A DNA stretch of 64,000 bases from Lasioglossum baleicum. Taxonomy: Eukaryota; Arthropoda; Insecta; Hymenoptera; Halictidae. Positions 26,954 to 40,865 of the stretch are shown piece by piece. The stretch lies in the NCBI RefSeq assembly GCF_051020765.1, contig NW_027469236.1, positions 124,001-188,000 of the forward strand. The letters run 5' to 3'. The position numbers and the translations under genes were made by a program. Position 1 is the stretch's first letter; each line of letters starts with the position of its first letter. Under the pieces are notes generated by a model. It searched no databases, was not told the DNA's origin, and was given only the letters and a program-made list of their open reading frames with translations.

Positions 26954-29900
26954 ACACATGCGAGAGGATGCATCCCGCAGGCTAGTCGAGTAAAAACACA
27001 TGCGAGAGGATGCATCCCGCAGGCTAGTCGAGTAAAAACACGTGCGAGAGGATGCTTCCCGCAGGCTAGTCGAGTAAAAACACGTGCGAGAGGATGCATC
27101 CCGCAGGCTAGTCGAGTAAAAACACGTGCGAGAGGATGCATCCCGCAGGCTAGTCGAGTAAGAACACGTGCGAGGTTTTGTGGGATGCGCATGCGCAGGG
27201 TTTTTGGGATGCGCATGCGCAGGTTTTGTGGGATGCGCATGCGCAGGTTTTGTGGGATGCGCATGCGCAGGTTTTGTGGGATGCGAATGCGCAGGTTTTT
27301 TGGGATGCGCATGCGCAGGTTTTTTGGGATGCGCATGGCTAGTCGAGCAAAAACACGTGCTAGAGGATGCATCCCGCATGCTAGTCGAGTAAAAACACAT
27401 GCGAGAGGATGCATCCCGCAGGCTAGTCGAGTAAAAACACATGCGAGAGGATGCATCCCGCAGGCTGGTCGAGTAAAAATACGTGCGAGGTTTTGTGGGA
27501 TGCGCATGCGCAGGTTTTGTGGGATGCGCATGCGCACGATTTGTGGGATGCGAATGCGCAGTTTTTTTGGGATGCGCATGGCTAGTCGAGCAAAAACACG
27601 TGCGAGAGGATGCATCCCGCAGGCTAGTCGAGTAAAAACACATGCGAGAGGATGCATCCCGCAGGCTAGTCGAGTAAAAACACATGCGAGAGGATGCATC
27701 CCGCAGGCTAGTCGAGTAAAAACACGTGCGAGAGGATGCTTCCCGCAGGCTAGTCGAGTAAAAACACGTGCGAGAGGATGCATCCCGCAGGCTAGTCGAG
27801 TAAAAACACGTGCGAGAGAATGCATCCCGCAGGCTAGTCGAGTAAAAACACATGCGAGAGGATGCATCCCGCAGGCTAGTCGAGGAAAACCACGTGCGAG
27901 AGGATGCTTCCCGCAGGCTGGTCGAGCAAAAACACGTGCGTGAGGATGCATCCCGCAGGCTAGTCGAGCAAAAACACGTGCGAGAGGATGCTTCCCGCAG
28001 GCTAGTCGAGTAAAAACACGTGCGAGAGGATGCATCCCGCAGGCTAGTCGAGTAAAAACACGTGCGAGAGGATGCTTCCCGCAGGCTAGTCGAGTAAAAA
28101 CACGTGCGAGAGGATGCATCCCGCAGTCTAGTCGAGTAAGAACACGTGCGAGGTTTTGTGGGATGCGCATGCGCAGGGTTTTTGGGATGCGCATGCGCAG
28201 GTTTTGTGGGATGCGCATGCGCAGATTTTGTGGGATGCGCATGCGCAGGTTTTGTGGGATGCGAATGCGCAGGTTTTTTGGGATGCGCATGCGCAGGTTT
28301 TTTGGGATGCGCATGGCTAGTCGAGCAAAAACACGTGCTAGAGGATGCATCCCGCATGCTAGTCGAGTAAAAACACATGCGAGAGGATGCATCCCGCAGG
28401 CTAGTCGAGTAAAAACACATGCGAGAGAATGCATCCCGCAGGCTAGTCGAGTAAAAACACATGCTAGAGGATGCATCCCGCAGGCTAGTCGAGTAAAAAC
28501 ACATGCGAGAGGATGCATCCCGCAGGCTAGTCGAGTAAAAACACGTGCGAGAGGATGCATCCCGCAGGCTAGTCGAGTAAAAACACATGCGAGAGGATGC
28601 ATCCCGCAGGCTAGTCGAGTAAAAACACATGCGAGAGGATGCATCCCGCAGGCTAGTCGAGTAAAAACACGTGCGAGAGGATGCATCCCGCAAGCTAGTC
28701 GAGTAAAAACACATGCGAGAGGATGCATCCCGCAGGCTAGTCGAGTAAAAACACATGCGAGAGGATGCATCCCGCAGGCTAGTCGAGTAAAAACACGTGC
28801 GAGAGGATGCTTCCCGCAGGCTAGTCGAGTAAAAACACGTGCGAGAGGATGCATCCCGCAGGCTAGTCGAGTAAAAAATCGTGCGAGAGGATGCATCCCG
28901 CAGGCTAGTCGAGTAAAAACACGTGCGAGAGGATGCATCCCGCAGGCTAGTCGAGTAAAAACACATGCGAGAGGATGCATCCCGCAGGCTAGTCGAGTAA
29001 AAACACGTGCGAGAGGATGCTTCCCGCAGGCTAGTCGAGTAAAAACACGTGCGAGAGGATGCATCCCGCAGGCTAGTCGAGTAAAAACACGTGCGAGAGG
29101 ATGCATCCCGCAGTCTAGTCGAGTAAGAACACGTGCGAGGTTTTGTGGGATGCGCATGCGCAGGTTTTGTGGGATGCGCATGCGCAGGTTTTGTGGGATG
29201 CGCATGCGCAGGTTTTGTGGGATGCGAATGCGCAGATTTTTTGGGATGCGCATGCGCAGGTTTTTTGGGATGCGCATGGCTAGTCGAGCAAAAACACGTG
29301 CTAGAGGATGCATCCCGCATGCTAGTCGAGTAAAAACACATGCGAGAGGATGCATCCCGCAGGCTGGTCGAGTAAAAATACGTGCGAGGTTTTGTGGGAT
29401 GCGCATGCGCAGGTTTTGTGGGATGCGCATGGCTAGTCGAGCAAAAACACGTGCGAGAGGATGCATCCCGCAGGCTAGTCGAGTAAAAACACGTGCGAGA
29501 GGATGCTTCCCGCAGGCTAGTCGAGTAAAAACACGTGCGAGAGGATGCTTCCCGCAGGCTAGTCGAGTAAAAACACGTGCGAGAGGATGCATCCCGCAGG
29601 CTAGTCGAGTAAAAAATCGTGCGAGAGGATGCATCCCGCAGGCTAGTCGTGTAAAAACACGTGCGAGAGGATGCTTCCCGCAGGCTAGTCGAGTAAAAAC
29701 ACGTGCGAGAGGATGCATCCCGCAGGCTAGTCGAGTAAAAACACATGCGAGAGGATGCATCCCGCAGGCTAGTCGAGTAAAAACACATGCGAGAGGATGC
29801 ATCCCGCAGGCTAGTCGAGTAAAAACACGTGCGAGAGGATGCTTCCCGCAGGCTAGTCGAGTAAAAACACGTGCGAGAGGATGCATCCCGCAGGCTAGTC

Positions 29901-32900
29901 GAGTAAAAACACGTGCGAGAGGATGCATCCCGCAGTCTAGTCGAGTAAGAACACGTGCGAGGTTTTGTGGGATGCGCATGCGCAGGGTTTTTGGGATGCG
30001 CATGCGCAGGTTTTGTGGGATGCGCATGCGCAGGTTTTGTGGGATGCGCATGCGCAGGTTTTGTGGGATGCGAATGCGCAGGTTTTTTGGGATGCGCATG
30101 CGCAGGTTTTTTGGGATGCGCATGGCTAGTCGAGCAAAAACACGTGCTAGAGGATGCATCCCGCATGCTAGTCGAGTAAAAACACATGCGAGAGGATGCA
30201 TCCCGCAGGCTAGTCGAGTAAAAACACATGCGAGAGGATGCATCCCGCAGGCTGGTCGAGTAAAAATACGTGCGAGGTTTTGTGGGATGCGCATGCGCAG
30301 GATTTGTGGGATGCGCATGCGCAGGATTTGTGGGATGCGAATGCGCAGTTTTTTTGGGATGCGCATGGCTAGTCGAGCAAAAACACGTGCGAGAGGATGC
30401 ATCCCGCAGGCTAGTCGAGTAAAAACACATGCGAGAGGATGCATCCCGCAGGCTAGTCGAGTAAAAACACATGCGAGAGGATGCATCCCGCAGGCTAGTC
30501 GAGTAAAAACACGTGCGAGAGGATGCTTCCCGCAGGCTAGTCGAGTAAAAACACGTGCGAGAGGATGCATCCCGCAGGCTAGTCGAGTAAAAACACGTGC
30601 GAGAGAATGCATCCCGCAGGCTAGTCGAGTAAAAACACATGCGAGAGGATGCATCCCGCAGGCTAGTCGAGGAAAACCACGTGCGAGAGGATGCTTCCCG
30701 CAGGCTGGTCGAGCAAAAACACGTGCGTGAGGATGCATCCCGCAGGCTAGTCGAGCAAAAACACGTGCGAGAGGATGCTTCCCGCAGGCTAGTCGAGTAA
30801 AAACACGTGCGAGAGGATGCATCCCGCAGGCTAGTCGAGTAAAAACACATGCGAGAGGATGCATCCCGCAGGCTAGTCGAGTAAAAACACGTGCGAGAGG
30901 ATGCTTCCCGCAGGCTAGTCGAGTAAAAACACGTGCGAGAGGATGCATCCCGCAGGCTAGTCGAGTAAAAACACGTGCGAGAGGATGCTTCCCGCAGGCT
31001 AGTCGAGTAAAAACACGTGCGAGAGGATGCATCCCGCAGGCTAGTCGAGTAAAAACACGTGCGAGAGGATGCATCCCGCAGGCTAGTCGAGTAAAAACAC
31101 ATGCGAGAGGATGCATCCCGCAGGCTAGTCGAGTAAAAACACGTGCGAGAGGATGCTTCCCGCAGGCTAGTCGAGCAAAAACACGTGCGAGTGGATGCAT
31201 CCCACAGGCTAGTCGAGCAAAAACACGTGCGAGAGGATGCATCCCGCAGGCTAGTCGAGTAAAAACACGTGCGAGAGGATGCATCCCGCAGGCTAGTCGA
31301 GTAAAAAATCGTGCGAGAGGATGCATCCCGCAGGCTAGTCGTGTAAAAACACGTGCGAGAGGATGCTTCCCGCAGGCTAGTCGAGTAAAAACACGTGCGA
31401 GAGGATGCATCCCGCAGGCTAGTCGAGTAAAAACACATGCGAGAGGATGCATCCCGCAGGCTAGTCGAGTAAAAACACATGCGAGAGGATGCATCCCGCA
31501 GGCTAGTCGAGTAAAAACACGTGCGAGAGGATGCATCCCGCAGGCTAGTCGAGTAAGAACACGTGCGAGGTTTTGTGGGATGCGCATGCGCAGGGTTTTT
31601 GGGATGCGCATGCGCAGGTTTTGTGGGATGCGCATGCGCAGGTTTTGTGGGATGCGCATGCGCAGGTTTTGTGGGATGCGAATGCGCAGGTTTTTTGGGA
31701 TGCGCATGGCTATTCGAGCAAAAACACGTGCTAGAGGATGCATCCCGCATGCTAGTCGAGTAAAAACACATGCGAGAGGATGCATCCCGCAGGCTAGTCG
31801 AGTAAAAACACATGCGAGAGGATGCATCCCGCAGGCTAGTCGAGTAAAAATACGTGCGAGGTTTTGTGGGATGCGCATGCGCAGGTTTTGTGGGATGCGC
31901 ATGCGCAGGATTTGTGGGATGCGAATGCGCAGTTTTTTTGGGATGCGCATGGCTAGTCGAGCAAAAACACGTGCGAGAGGATGCATCCCGCAGGCTAGTC
32001 GAGTAAAAACACATGCGAGAGGATGCATCCCGCAGGCTAGTCGAGTAAAAACACATGCGAGAGGATGCATCCCGCAGGCTAGTCGAGTAAAAACACGTGC
32101 GAGAGGATGCTTCCCGCAGGCTAGTCGAGTAAAAACACGTGCGAGAGGATGCATCCCGCAGGCTAGTCGAGTAAAAACACGTGCGAGAGAATGCATCCCG
32201 CAGGCTAGTCGAGTAAAAACACATGCGAGAGGATGCATCCCGCAGGCTAGTCGAGGAAAAACACATGCGAGAGGATGCATCCCGCAGGCTAGTCGAGTAA
32301 AAACACGTGCGAGAGGATGCTTCCCGCAGGCTAGTCGAGTAAAAACACGTGCGAGAGGATGCATCCCGCAGGCTAGTCGAGCAAAAAATCGTGCGAGAGG
32401 ATGCATCCCGCAGGCTAGTCGTGTAAAAACACGTGCGAGAGGATGCTTCCCGCAGGCTGGTCGAGTAAAAAATCGTGCGAGAGGATGCATCCCGCAGGCT
32501 AGTCGTGTAAAAACACGTGCGAGAGGATGCTTCCCGCAGGCTAGTCGAGTAAAAACACGTGCGAGAGGATGCATCCCGCAGGCTAGTCGAGTAAAAACAC
32601 ATGCGAGAGGATGCATCCCGCAGGCTAGTCGAGTAAAAACACATGCGAGAGGATGCATCCCGCAGGCTAGTCGAGTAAAAACACGTGCGAGAGGATGCAT
32701 CCCGCAGGCTAGTCGAGTAAGAACACGTGCGAGGTTTTGTGGGATGCGCATGCGCAGGGTTTTTGGGATGCGCATGCGCAGGTTTTGTGGGATGCGCATG
32801 CGCAGGTTTTGTGGGATGCGAATGCGCAGGTTTTTTGGGATGCGCATGGCTATTCGAGCAAAAACACGTGCTAGAGGATGCATCCCGCATGCTAGTCGAG

Positions 32901-34084
32901 TAAAAACACATGCGAGAGGATGCATCCCGCAGGCTAGTCGAGTAAAAACACATGCGAGAGGATGCATCCCGCAGGCTAGTCGAGTAAAAATACGTGCGAG
33001 GTTTTGTGGGATGCGCATGCGCAGGTTTTGTGGGATGCGCATGCGCAGGATTTGTGGGATGCGAATGCGCAGTTTTTTTGGGATGCGCATGGCTAGTCGA
33101 GCAAAAACACGTGCGAGAGGATGCATCCCGCAGGCTAGTCGAGTAAAAACACATGCGAGAGGATGCATCCCGCAGGCTAGTCGAGTAAAAACACATGCGA
33201 GAGGATGCATCCCGCAGGCTAGTCGAGTAAAAACACGTGCGAGAGGATGCTTCCCGCAGGCTAGTCGAGTAAAAACACGTGCGAGAGGATGCATCCCGCA
33301 GGCTAGTCGAGTAAAAACACGTGCGAGAGAATGCATCCCGCAGGCTAGTCGAGTAAAAACACATGCGAGAGGATGCATCCCGCAGGCTAGTCGAGGAAAA
33401 ACACATGCGAGAGGATGCATCCCGCAGGCTAGTCGAGTAAAAACACGTGCGAGAGGATGCTTCCCGCAGGCTAGTCGAGTAAAAACACGTGCGAGAGGAT
33501 GCATCCCGCAGGCTAGTCGAGCAAAAAATCGTGCGAGAGGATGCATCCCGCAGGCTAGTCGTGTAAAAACACGTGCGAGAGGATGCTTCCCGCAGGCTGG
33601 TCGAGTAAAAACACGTGCGAGAGGATGCATCCCGCAGGCTAGTCGAGTAAAAACACATGCGAGAGGATGCATCCCGCAGGCTAGTCGAGTAAAAACACAT
33701 GCGAGAGGATGCATCCCGCAGGCTAGTCGAGTAAAAACACGTGCGAGAGGATGCTTCCCGCAGGCTAGTCGAGTAAAAACACGTGCGAGAGGATGCATCC
33801 CGCAGGCTAGTCGAGTAAAAACACGTGCGAGAGGATGCATCCCGCAGGCTAGTCGAGTAAGAACACGTGCGAGAGGATGCATCCCGCAGGCTAGTCGAGT
33901 AAAAACACATGCGAGAGGATGCATCCCGCAGGCTAGACGAGTAAAAATACGTGCGAGGTTTTGTGGGATGCGCATGCGCAGGTTTTGTGGGATGCGCATG
34001 CGCAGGATTTGTGGGATGCGAATGCGCAGGTTTTTTGGGATGCGCATGCGCAGGTTTTTTGGGATGCGCATGGCTAGTCGAGCA

Positions 34085-37000
34085 AAAACACGTGCGAGAG
34101 GATGCATCCCGCAGGCTAGTCGAGTAAAAACACATGCGAGAGGATGCATCCCGCAGGCTAGTCGAGTAAAAACACATGCGAGAGGATGCATCCCGCAGGC
34201 TAGTCGAGTAAAAACACGTGCGAGAGGATGCTTCCCGCAGGCTAGTCGAGTAAAAACACGTGCGAGAGGATGCATCCCGCAGGCTAGTCGAGTAAAAACA
34301 CGTGCGAGAGGATGCTTCCCGCAGGCTAGTCGAGTAAAAACACGTGCGAGAGGATGCATCCCGCAGGCTAGTCGAGTAAAAACACGTGCGAGAGGATGCA
34401 TCCCGCAGGCTAGTCGAGTAAAAACACATGCGAGAGGATGCATCCCGCAGGCTAGTCGAGTAAAAACACGTGCGAGAGGATGCTTCCCGCAGGCTAGTCG
34501 AGCAAAAACACGTGCGAGAGGATGCATCCCACAGGCTAGTCGAGCAAAAACACGTGCGAGAGGATGCATCCCGCAGGCTAGTCGAGTAAAAACATGTGCG
34601 AGAGGATGCATCCCGCAGGCTAGTCGAGTAAAAACACGTGCGAGAGGATGCTTCCCGCATGCTAGTCGAGTAAAAACACATGCGAGAGGATGCATCCCGC
34701 AGGCTAGTCGAGTAAAAACACGTGCGAGAGGATGCTTCCCGCAGGCTAGTCGAGTAAAAACACGTGCGGGATGATGCATCCCGCAAGCTAGTCGAGTAAA
34801 AACACGTGCGAGAGGATGCATCCCGCAGGCTAGTCGAGTAAAAACACATGCGAGAGGATGCATCCCGCAGGCTAGTCGAGTTAAAACACGTGCGAGAGGA
34901 TGCATCCCGCAGGCTAGTCGAGTAAAAACACGTGCGAGAGAATGCATCCCGCAGGCTAGTCGAGTAAAAATACGTGCGAGGTTTTGTGGGATGCGCATGC
35001 GCAGGTTTTGTGGGATGCGCATGCGCAGGATTTGTGGGATGCGAATGCGCAGTTTTTTTGGGATGCGCATGGCTAGTCGAGCAAAAACACGTGCGAGAGG
35101 ATGCATCCCGCAGGCTAGTCGAGTAAAAACACATGCGAGAGGATGCATCCCGCAGGCTAGTCGAGTAAAAACACATGCGATAGGATGCATCCCGCAGGCT
35201 AGTCGAGTAAAAACACGTGCGAGAGGATGCTTCCCGCAGGCTAGTCGAGTAAAAACACGTGCGAGAGGATGCATCCCGCAGGCTAGTCGAGAAAAACACG
35301 TGCGGGAGGATGCATCCCGCAGGCTAGTCGAGTAAGAACACGTGCGAGGTTTTGTGGGATGCGCATGCGCAGGGTTTTTGGGATGCGCATGCGCAGGTTT
35401 TGTGGGATGCGCATGCGCAGGTTTTGTGGGATGCGAATGCGCAGGTTCTTTGGGATGCGCATGCGCAGGTTTTTTAGGATGCGCATTGCTAGTCGAGCAA
35501 AAACACGTGCGAGAGGATGCATCCCGCATGCTAGTCGAGTAAAAACACATGCGAGAGGATGCATCCCGCAGGCTAGTCGAGTAAAAACACATGCGAGAGG
35601 ATGCATCCCGCAGGCTAGTCGAGTAAAAACACGTGCGAGAGGATGCTTCCCGCAGGCTAGTCGAGCAAAAACACGTGCGAGAGGATGCATCCCACAGGCT
35701 AGTCGAGCAAAAACACGTGCGAGAGGATGCATCCCGCAGGCTAGTCGAGTAAAAACATGTGCGAGAGGATGCATCCCGGAGGCTAGTCGAGTAAAAACAC
35801 GTGCGAGAGGATGCTTCCCGCATGCTAGTCGAGTAAAAACACATGCGAGAGGATGCATCCCGCAGGCTAGTCGAGTAAAAACACGTGCGAGAGGATGCTT
35901 CCCGCAGGCTAGTCGAGTAAAAACACGTGCGGGAGGATGCATCCCGCAAGCTAGTCGAGTAAAAACACGTGCGAGAGGATGCATCCCGCAGGCTAGTCGA
36001 GTAAAAACACATGCGAGAGGATGCATCCCGCAGGCTAGTCGAGTAAAAACACGTGCGAGAGGATGCTTCCCGCAGGCTAGTCGAGTTAAAACACGTGCGA
36101 GAGGATGCATCCCGCAGGCTAGTCGAGTAAAAACACGTGCGAGAGAATGCATCCCGCAGGCTAGTCGAGTAAAAACACATGCGAGAGGATGCATCCCGCA
36201 GGCTAGTCGAGTAAAAAATCGTGCGAGAGGATGCATCCCGCAGGCTAGTCGTGTAAAAACACGTGCGAGAGGATGCTTCCCGCAGGCTAGTCGAGTAAAA
36301 ACACGTGCGAGAGGATGCATCCCGCAGGCTAGTCGAGTAAAAACACATGCGAGAGGATGCATCCCGCAGGCTAGTCGAGTAAAAACACATGCGAGAGGAT
36401 GCATCCCGCAGGCTAGTCGAGTAAAAACACGTGCGAGAGGATGCTTCCCGCAGGCTAGTCGAGTAAAAACACGTGCGAGAGGATGCATCCCGCAGGCTAG
36501 TCGAGTAAAAACACATGCGAGAGGATGCATCCCGCAGGCTAGTCGAGTAAAAACACATGCGAGAGGATGCATCCCGCAGGCTAGTCGAGTAAAAACACGT
36601 GCGAGAGGATGCTTCCCGCAGGCTAGTCGAGTAAAAACACGTGCGAGAGGATGCATCCCGCAGGCTAGTCGAGTAAAAACACGTGCGAGAGGATGCTTCC
36701 CGCAGGCTAGTCGAGTAAAAACACGTGCGAGAGGATGCATCCCGCAGGCTAGTCGAGTAAAAACACGTGCGAGAGGATGCATCCCGCAGGCTAGTCGAGT
36801 AAAAACACATGCGAGAGGATGCATCCCGCAGGCTAGTCGAGTAAAAACACGTGCGAGAGGATGCTTCCCGCAGGCTAGTCGAGCAAAAACACGTGCGAGA
36901 GGATGCATCCCACAGGCTAGTCGAGCAAAAACACGTGCGAGAGGATGCATCCCGCAGGCTAGTCGAGTAAAAACATGTGCGAGAGGATGCATCCCGCAGG

Positions 37001-38846
37001 CTAGTCGAGTAAAAACACGTGCGAGAGGATGCTTCCCGCATGCTAGTCGAGTAAAAACACATGCGAGAGGATGCATCCCGCAGGCTAGTCGAGTAAAAAC
37101 ACGTGCGAGAGGATGCTTCCCGCAGGCTAGTCGAGTAAAAACACGTGCGGGATGATGCATCCCGCAAGCTAGTCGAGTAAAAACACGTGCGAGAGGATGC
37201 ATCCCGCAGGCTAGTCGAGTAAAAACACATGCGAGAGGATGCATCCCGCAGGCTAGTCGAGTTAAAACACGTGCGAGAGGATGCATCCCGCAGGCTAGTC
37301 GAGTAAAAACACGTGCGAGAGAATGCATCCCGCAGGCTAGTCGAGTAAAAATACGTGCGAGGTTTTGTGGGATGCGCATGCGCAGGTTTTGTGGGATGCG
37401 CATGCGCAGGATTTGTGGGATGCGAATGCGCAGTTTTTTTGGGATGCGCATGGCTAGTCGAGCAAAAACACGTGCGAGAGGATGCATCCCGCAGGCTAGT
37501 CGAGTAAAAACACATGCGAGAGGATGCATCCCGCAGGCTAGTCGAGTAAAAACACATGCGATAGGATGCATCCCGCAGGCTAGTCGAGTAAAAACACGTG
37601 CGAGAGGATGCTTCCCGCAGGCTAGTCGAGTAAAAACACGTGCGAGAGGATGCATCCCGCAGGCTAGTCGAGAAAAACACGTGCGGGAGGATGCATCCCG
37701 CAGGCTAGTCGAGTAAGAACACGTGCGAGGTTTTGTGGGATGCGCATGCGCAGGGTTTTTGGGATGCGCATGCGCAGGTTTTGTGGGATGCGCATGCGCA
37801 GGTTTTGTGGGATGCGAATGCGCAGGTTCTTTGGGATGCGCATGCGCAGGTTTTTTAGGATGCGCATTGCTAGTCGAGCAAAAACACGTGCGAGAGGATG
37901 CATCCCGCATGCTAGTCGAGTAAAAACACATGCGAGAGGATGCATCCCGCAGGCTAGTCGAGTAAAAACACATGCGAGAGGATGCATCCCGCAGGCTAGT
38001 CGAGTAAAAACACGTGCGAGAGGATGCTTCCCGCAGGCTAGTCGAGCAAAAACACGTGCGAGAGGATGCATCCCACAGGCTAGTCGAGCAAAAACACGTG
38101 CGAGAGGATGCATCCCGCAGGCTAGTCGAGTAAAAACATGTGCGAGAGGATGCATCCCGGAGGCTAGTCGAGTAAAAACACGTGCGAGAGGATGCTTCCC
38201 GCATGCTAGTCGAGTAAAAACACATGCGAGAGGATGCATCCCGCAGGCTAGTCGAGTAAAAACACGTGCGAGAGGATGCTTCCCGCAGGCTAGTCGAGTA
38301 AAAACACGTGCGGGAGGATGCATCCCGCAAGCTAGTCGAGTAAAAACACGTGCGAGAGGATGCATCCCGCAGGCTAGTCGAGTAAAAACACATGCGAGAG
38401 GATGCATCCCGCAGGCTAGTCGAGTAAAAACACGTGCGAGAGGATGCTTCCCGCAGGCTAGTCGAGTTAAAACACGTGCGAGAGGATGCATCCCGCAGGC
38501 TAGTCGAGTAAAAACACGTGCGAGAGAATGCATCCCGCAGGCTAGTCGAGTAAAAACACATGCGAGAGGATGCATCCCGCAGGCTAGTCGAGTAAAAAAT
38601 CGTGCGAGAGGATGCATCCCGCAGGCTAGTCGTGTAAAAACACGTGCGAGAGGATGCTTCCCGCAGGCTAGTCGAGTAAAAACACGTGCGAGAGGATGCA
38701 TCCCGCAGGCTAGTCGAGTAAAAACACATGCGAGAGGATGCATCCCGCAGGCTAGTCGAGTAAAAACACATGCGAGAGGATGCATCCCGCAGGCTAGTCG
38801 AGTAAAAACACGTGCGAGAGGATGCTTCCCGCAGGCTAGTCGAGTA
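34085..38846. repeat. Tandem duplication of a 2381-bp higher-order unit
   Basis: Copies are about 34085-36465 and 36466-38846. Shared private marks at this offset include GGGATGATG (34771/37152), CCCACAGG (34531/36912), CATTGCTAG after a block (near 35485/37866) and CCCGGAGG (near 35778/38159). Part of the same unit recurs near 45.0-46.4 kb and near 55.6-56.4 kb. Confidence 0.85.
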
Positions 38847-40865
38847 AAAACACGTGCGAGAGGATGCATCCCGCAGGCTAGTCGAGTAAAAACACGTGCG
38901 AGAGGATGCATCCCGCAGGCTAGTCGAGTAAGAACACGTGCGAGGTTTTGTGGGATGCGCATGCGCAGGGTTTTTGGGATGCGCATGCGCAGGTTTTGTG
39001 GGATGCGCATGCGCAGGTTTTGTGGGATGCGCATGCGCAGGTTTTGTGGGATGCGAATGCGCAGGTTTTTTGGGATGCGCATGGCTATTCGAGCAAAAAC
39101 ACGTGCTAGAGGATGCATCCCGCATGCTAGTCGAGTAAAAACACATGCGAGAGGATGCATCCCGCAGGCTAGTCGAGTAAAAACACATGCGAGAGGATGC
39201 ATCCCGCAGGCTAGTCGAGTAAAAACACGTGCGAGAGGATGCATCCCGCAGGCTAGTCGAGTAAAAACACGTGCGAGAGGATGCATCCCGCAGGCTAGTC
39301 GAGTAAGAACACGTGCGAGGTTTTGTGGGATGCGCATGCGCAGGTTTTGTGGGATGCGCATGCGCAGGATTTGTGGGATGCGAATGCGCAGTTTTTTTGG
39401 GATGCGCATGGCTAGTCGAGCAAAAACACGTGCGAGAGGATGCATCCCGCAGGCTAGTCGAGTAAAAACACATGCGAGAGGATGCATCCCGCAGGCTAGT
39501 CGAGTAAAAACACATGCGAGAGGATGCATCCCGCAGGCTAGTCGAGTAAAAACACGTGCGAGAGGATGCTTCCCGCAGGCTAGTCGAGTAAAAACACGTG
39601 CGAGAGGATGCATCCCGCAGGCTAGTCGAGTAAAAACACGTGCGAGAGAATGCATCCCGCAGGCTAGTCGAGTAAAAACACATGCGAGAGGATGCATCCC
39701 GCAGGCTAGTCGAGGAAAAACACATGCGAGAGGATGCATCCCGCAGGCTAGTCGAGTAAAAACACGTGCGAGAGGATGCTTCCCGCAGGCTAGTCGAGTA
39801 AAAACACGTGCGAGAGGATGCATCCCGCAGGCTAGTCGAGCAAAAAATCGTGCGAGAGGATGCATCCCGCAGGCTAGTCGTGTAAAAACACGTGCGAGAG
39901 GATGCATCCCGCATGCTAGTCGAGTAAAAACACATGCGAGAGGATGCATCCCGCAGGCTAGTCGAGTAAAAACACGTGCGAGAGGATGCTTCCCGCAGGC
40001 TAGTCGAGTAAAAACACGTGCGAGAGGATGCATCCCGCAGGCTAGTCGAGTAAAAACACGTGCGAGAGGATGCATCCCGCAGGCTAGTCGAGTAAGAACA
40101 CGTGCGAGGTTTTGAGGGATGCGCATGCGCAGGGTTTTTGGGATGCGCATGCGCAGGTTTTGTGGGATGCGCATGCGCAGGTTTTGTGGGATGCGCATGC
40201 GCAGGTTTTGTGGGATGCGAATGCGCAGGTTTTTTGGGATGCGCATGCGCAGGTTTTTTGGGATGCGCATGGCTAGTCGAGCAAAAACACGTGCTAGAGG
40301 ATGCATCCCGCATGCTAGTCGAGTAAAAACACATGCGAGAGGATGCATCCCGCAGGCTAGTCGAGTAAAAACACATGCGAGAGGATGCATCCCGCAGGCT
40401 AGTCGAGTAAAAATACGTGCGAGGTTTTGTGGGATGCGCATGCGCTGGTTTTGTGGGATGCGCATGCGCAGGATTTGTGGGATGCGAATGCGCATTTTTT
40501 TGGGATGCGCATGGCTAGTCGAGCAAAAACACGTGCGAGAGGATGCATCCCGCAGGCTAGTCGAGTAAAAACACATGCGAGAGGATGCATCCCGCAGGCT
40601 AGTCGAGTAAAAACACATGCGATAGGATGCATCCCGCAGGCTAGTCGAGTAAAAACACGTGCGAGAGGATGTTTCCCGCAGGCTAGTCGAGTAAAAACAC
40701 GTGCGAGAGGATGCATCCCGCAGGCTAGTCGAGAAAAACACGTGCGGGAGGATGCATCCCGCAGGCTAGTCGAGTAAGAACACGTGCGAGAGGATGCTTC
40801 TCGCAGGCTGGTCGAGCAAAAACACGTGCGAGAGGATGCATCCCGCAGGCTAGTCGAGTAAAAAC
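37255..40865. repeat. 3.6-kb segment duplicated at 45022-48550
   Basis: Offset 7767 bp at the start, for example 37362/45129 and 38945/46712. It becomes 7683 after an 84-bp (two-monomer) difference near 39.2 kb, then 7684 after a 1-bp loss in the block near 40.49 kb. Both copies share GCGCTGG in a short block (near 40441 and 48121) and the 1-bp-deleted GAGAAAAAC monomer. Confidence 0.8.
39320..39411. repeat. Hybrid 24-bp block: long-type entry, short-type body
   Basis: The block is entered from GAGTAAGAACACG, which elsewhere leads only to long blocks. Its body is the short type, with GATTTGTGGG and seven T residues. The homologous place near 47.0 kb has the normal AAAAATACG entry and lacks 84 bp (two monomers). 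This looks like a recombination product inside one duplication copy. Confidence 0.75.

Noticed and set aside
31700..31730. CENP-B-box-like string at block exits (TTCGAGCAAAAACACG)
   Set aside because: It matches the TTCG and the spaced A of the CENP-B core but ends CACG where CGGG is required, and most monomers have GTCGAG instead of TTCGAG. Too weak to call a centromeric box.
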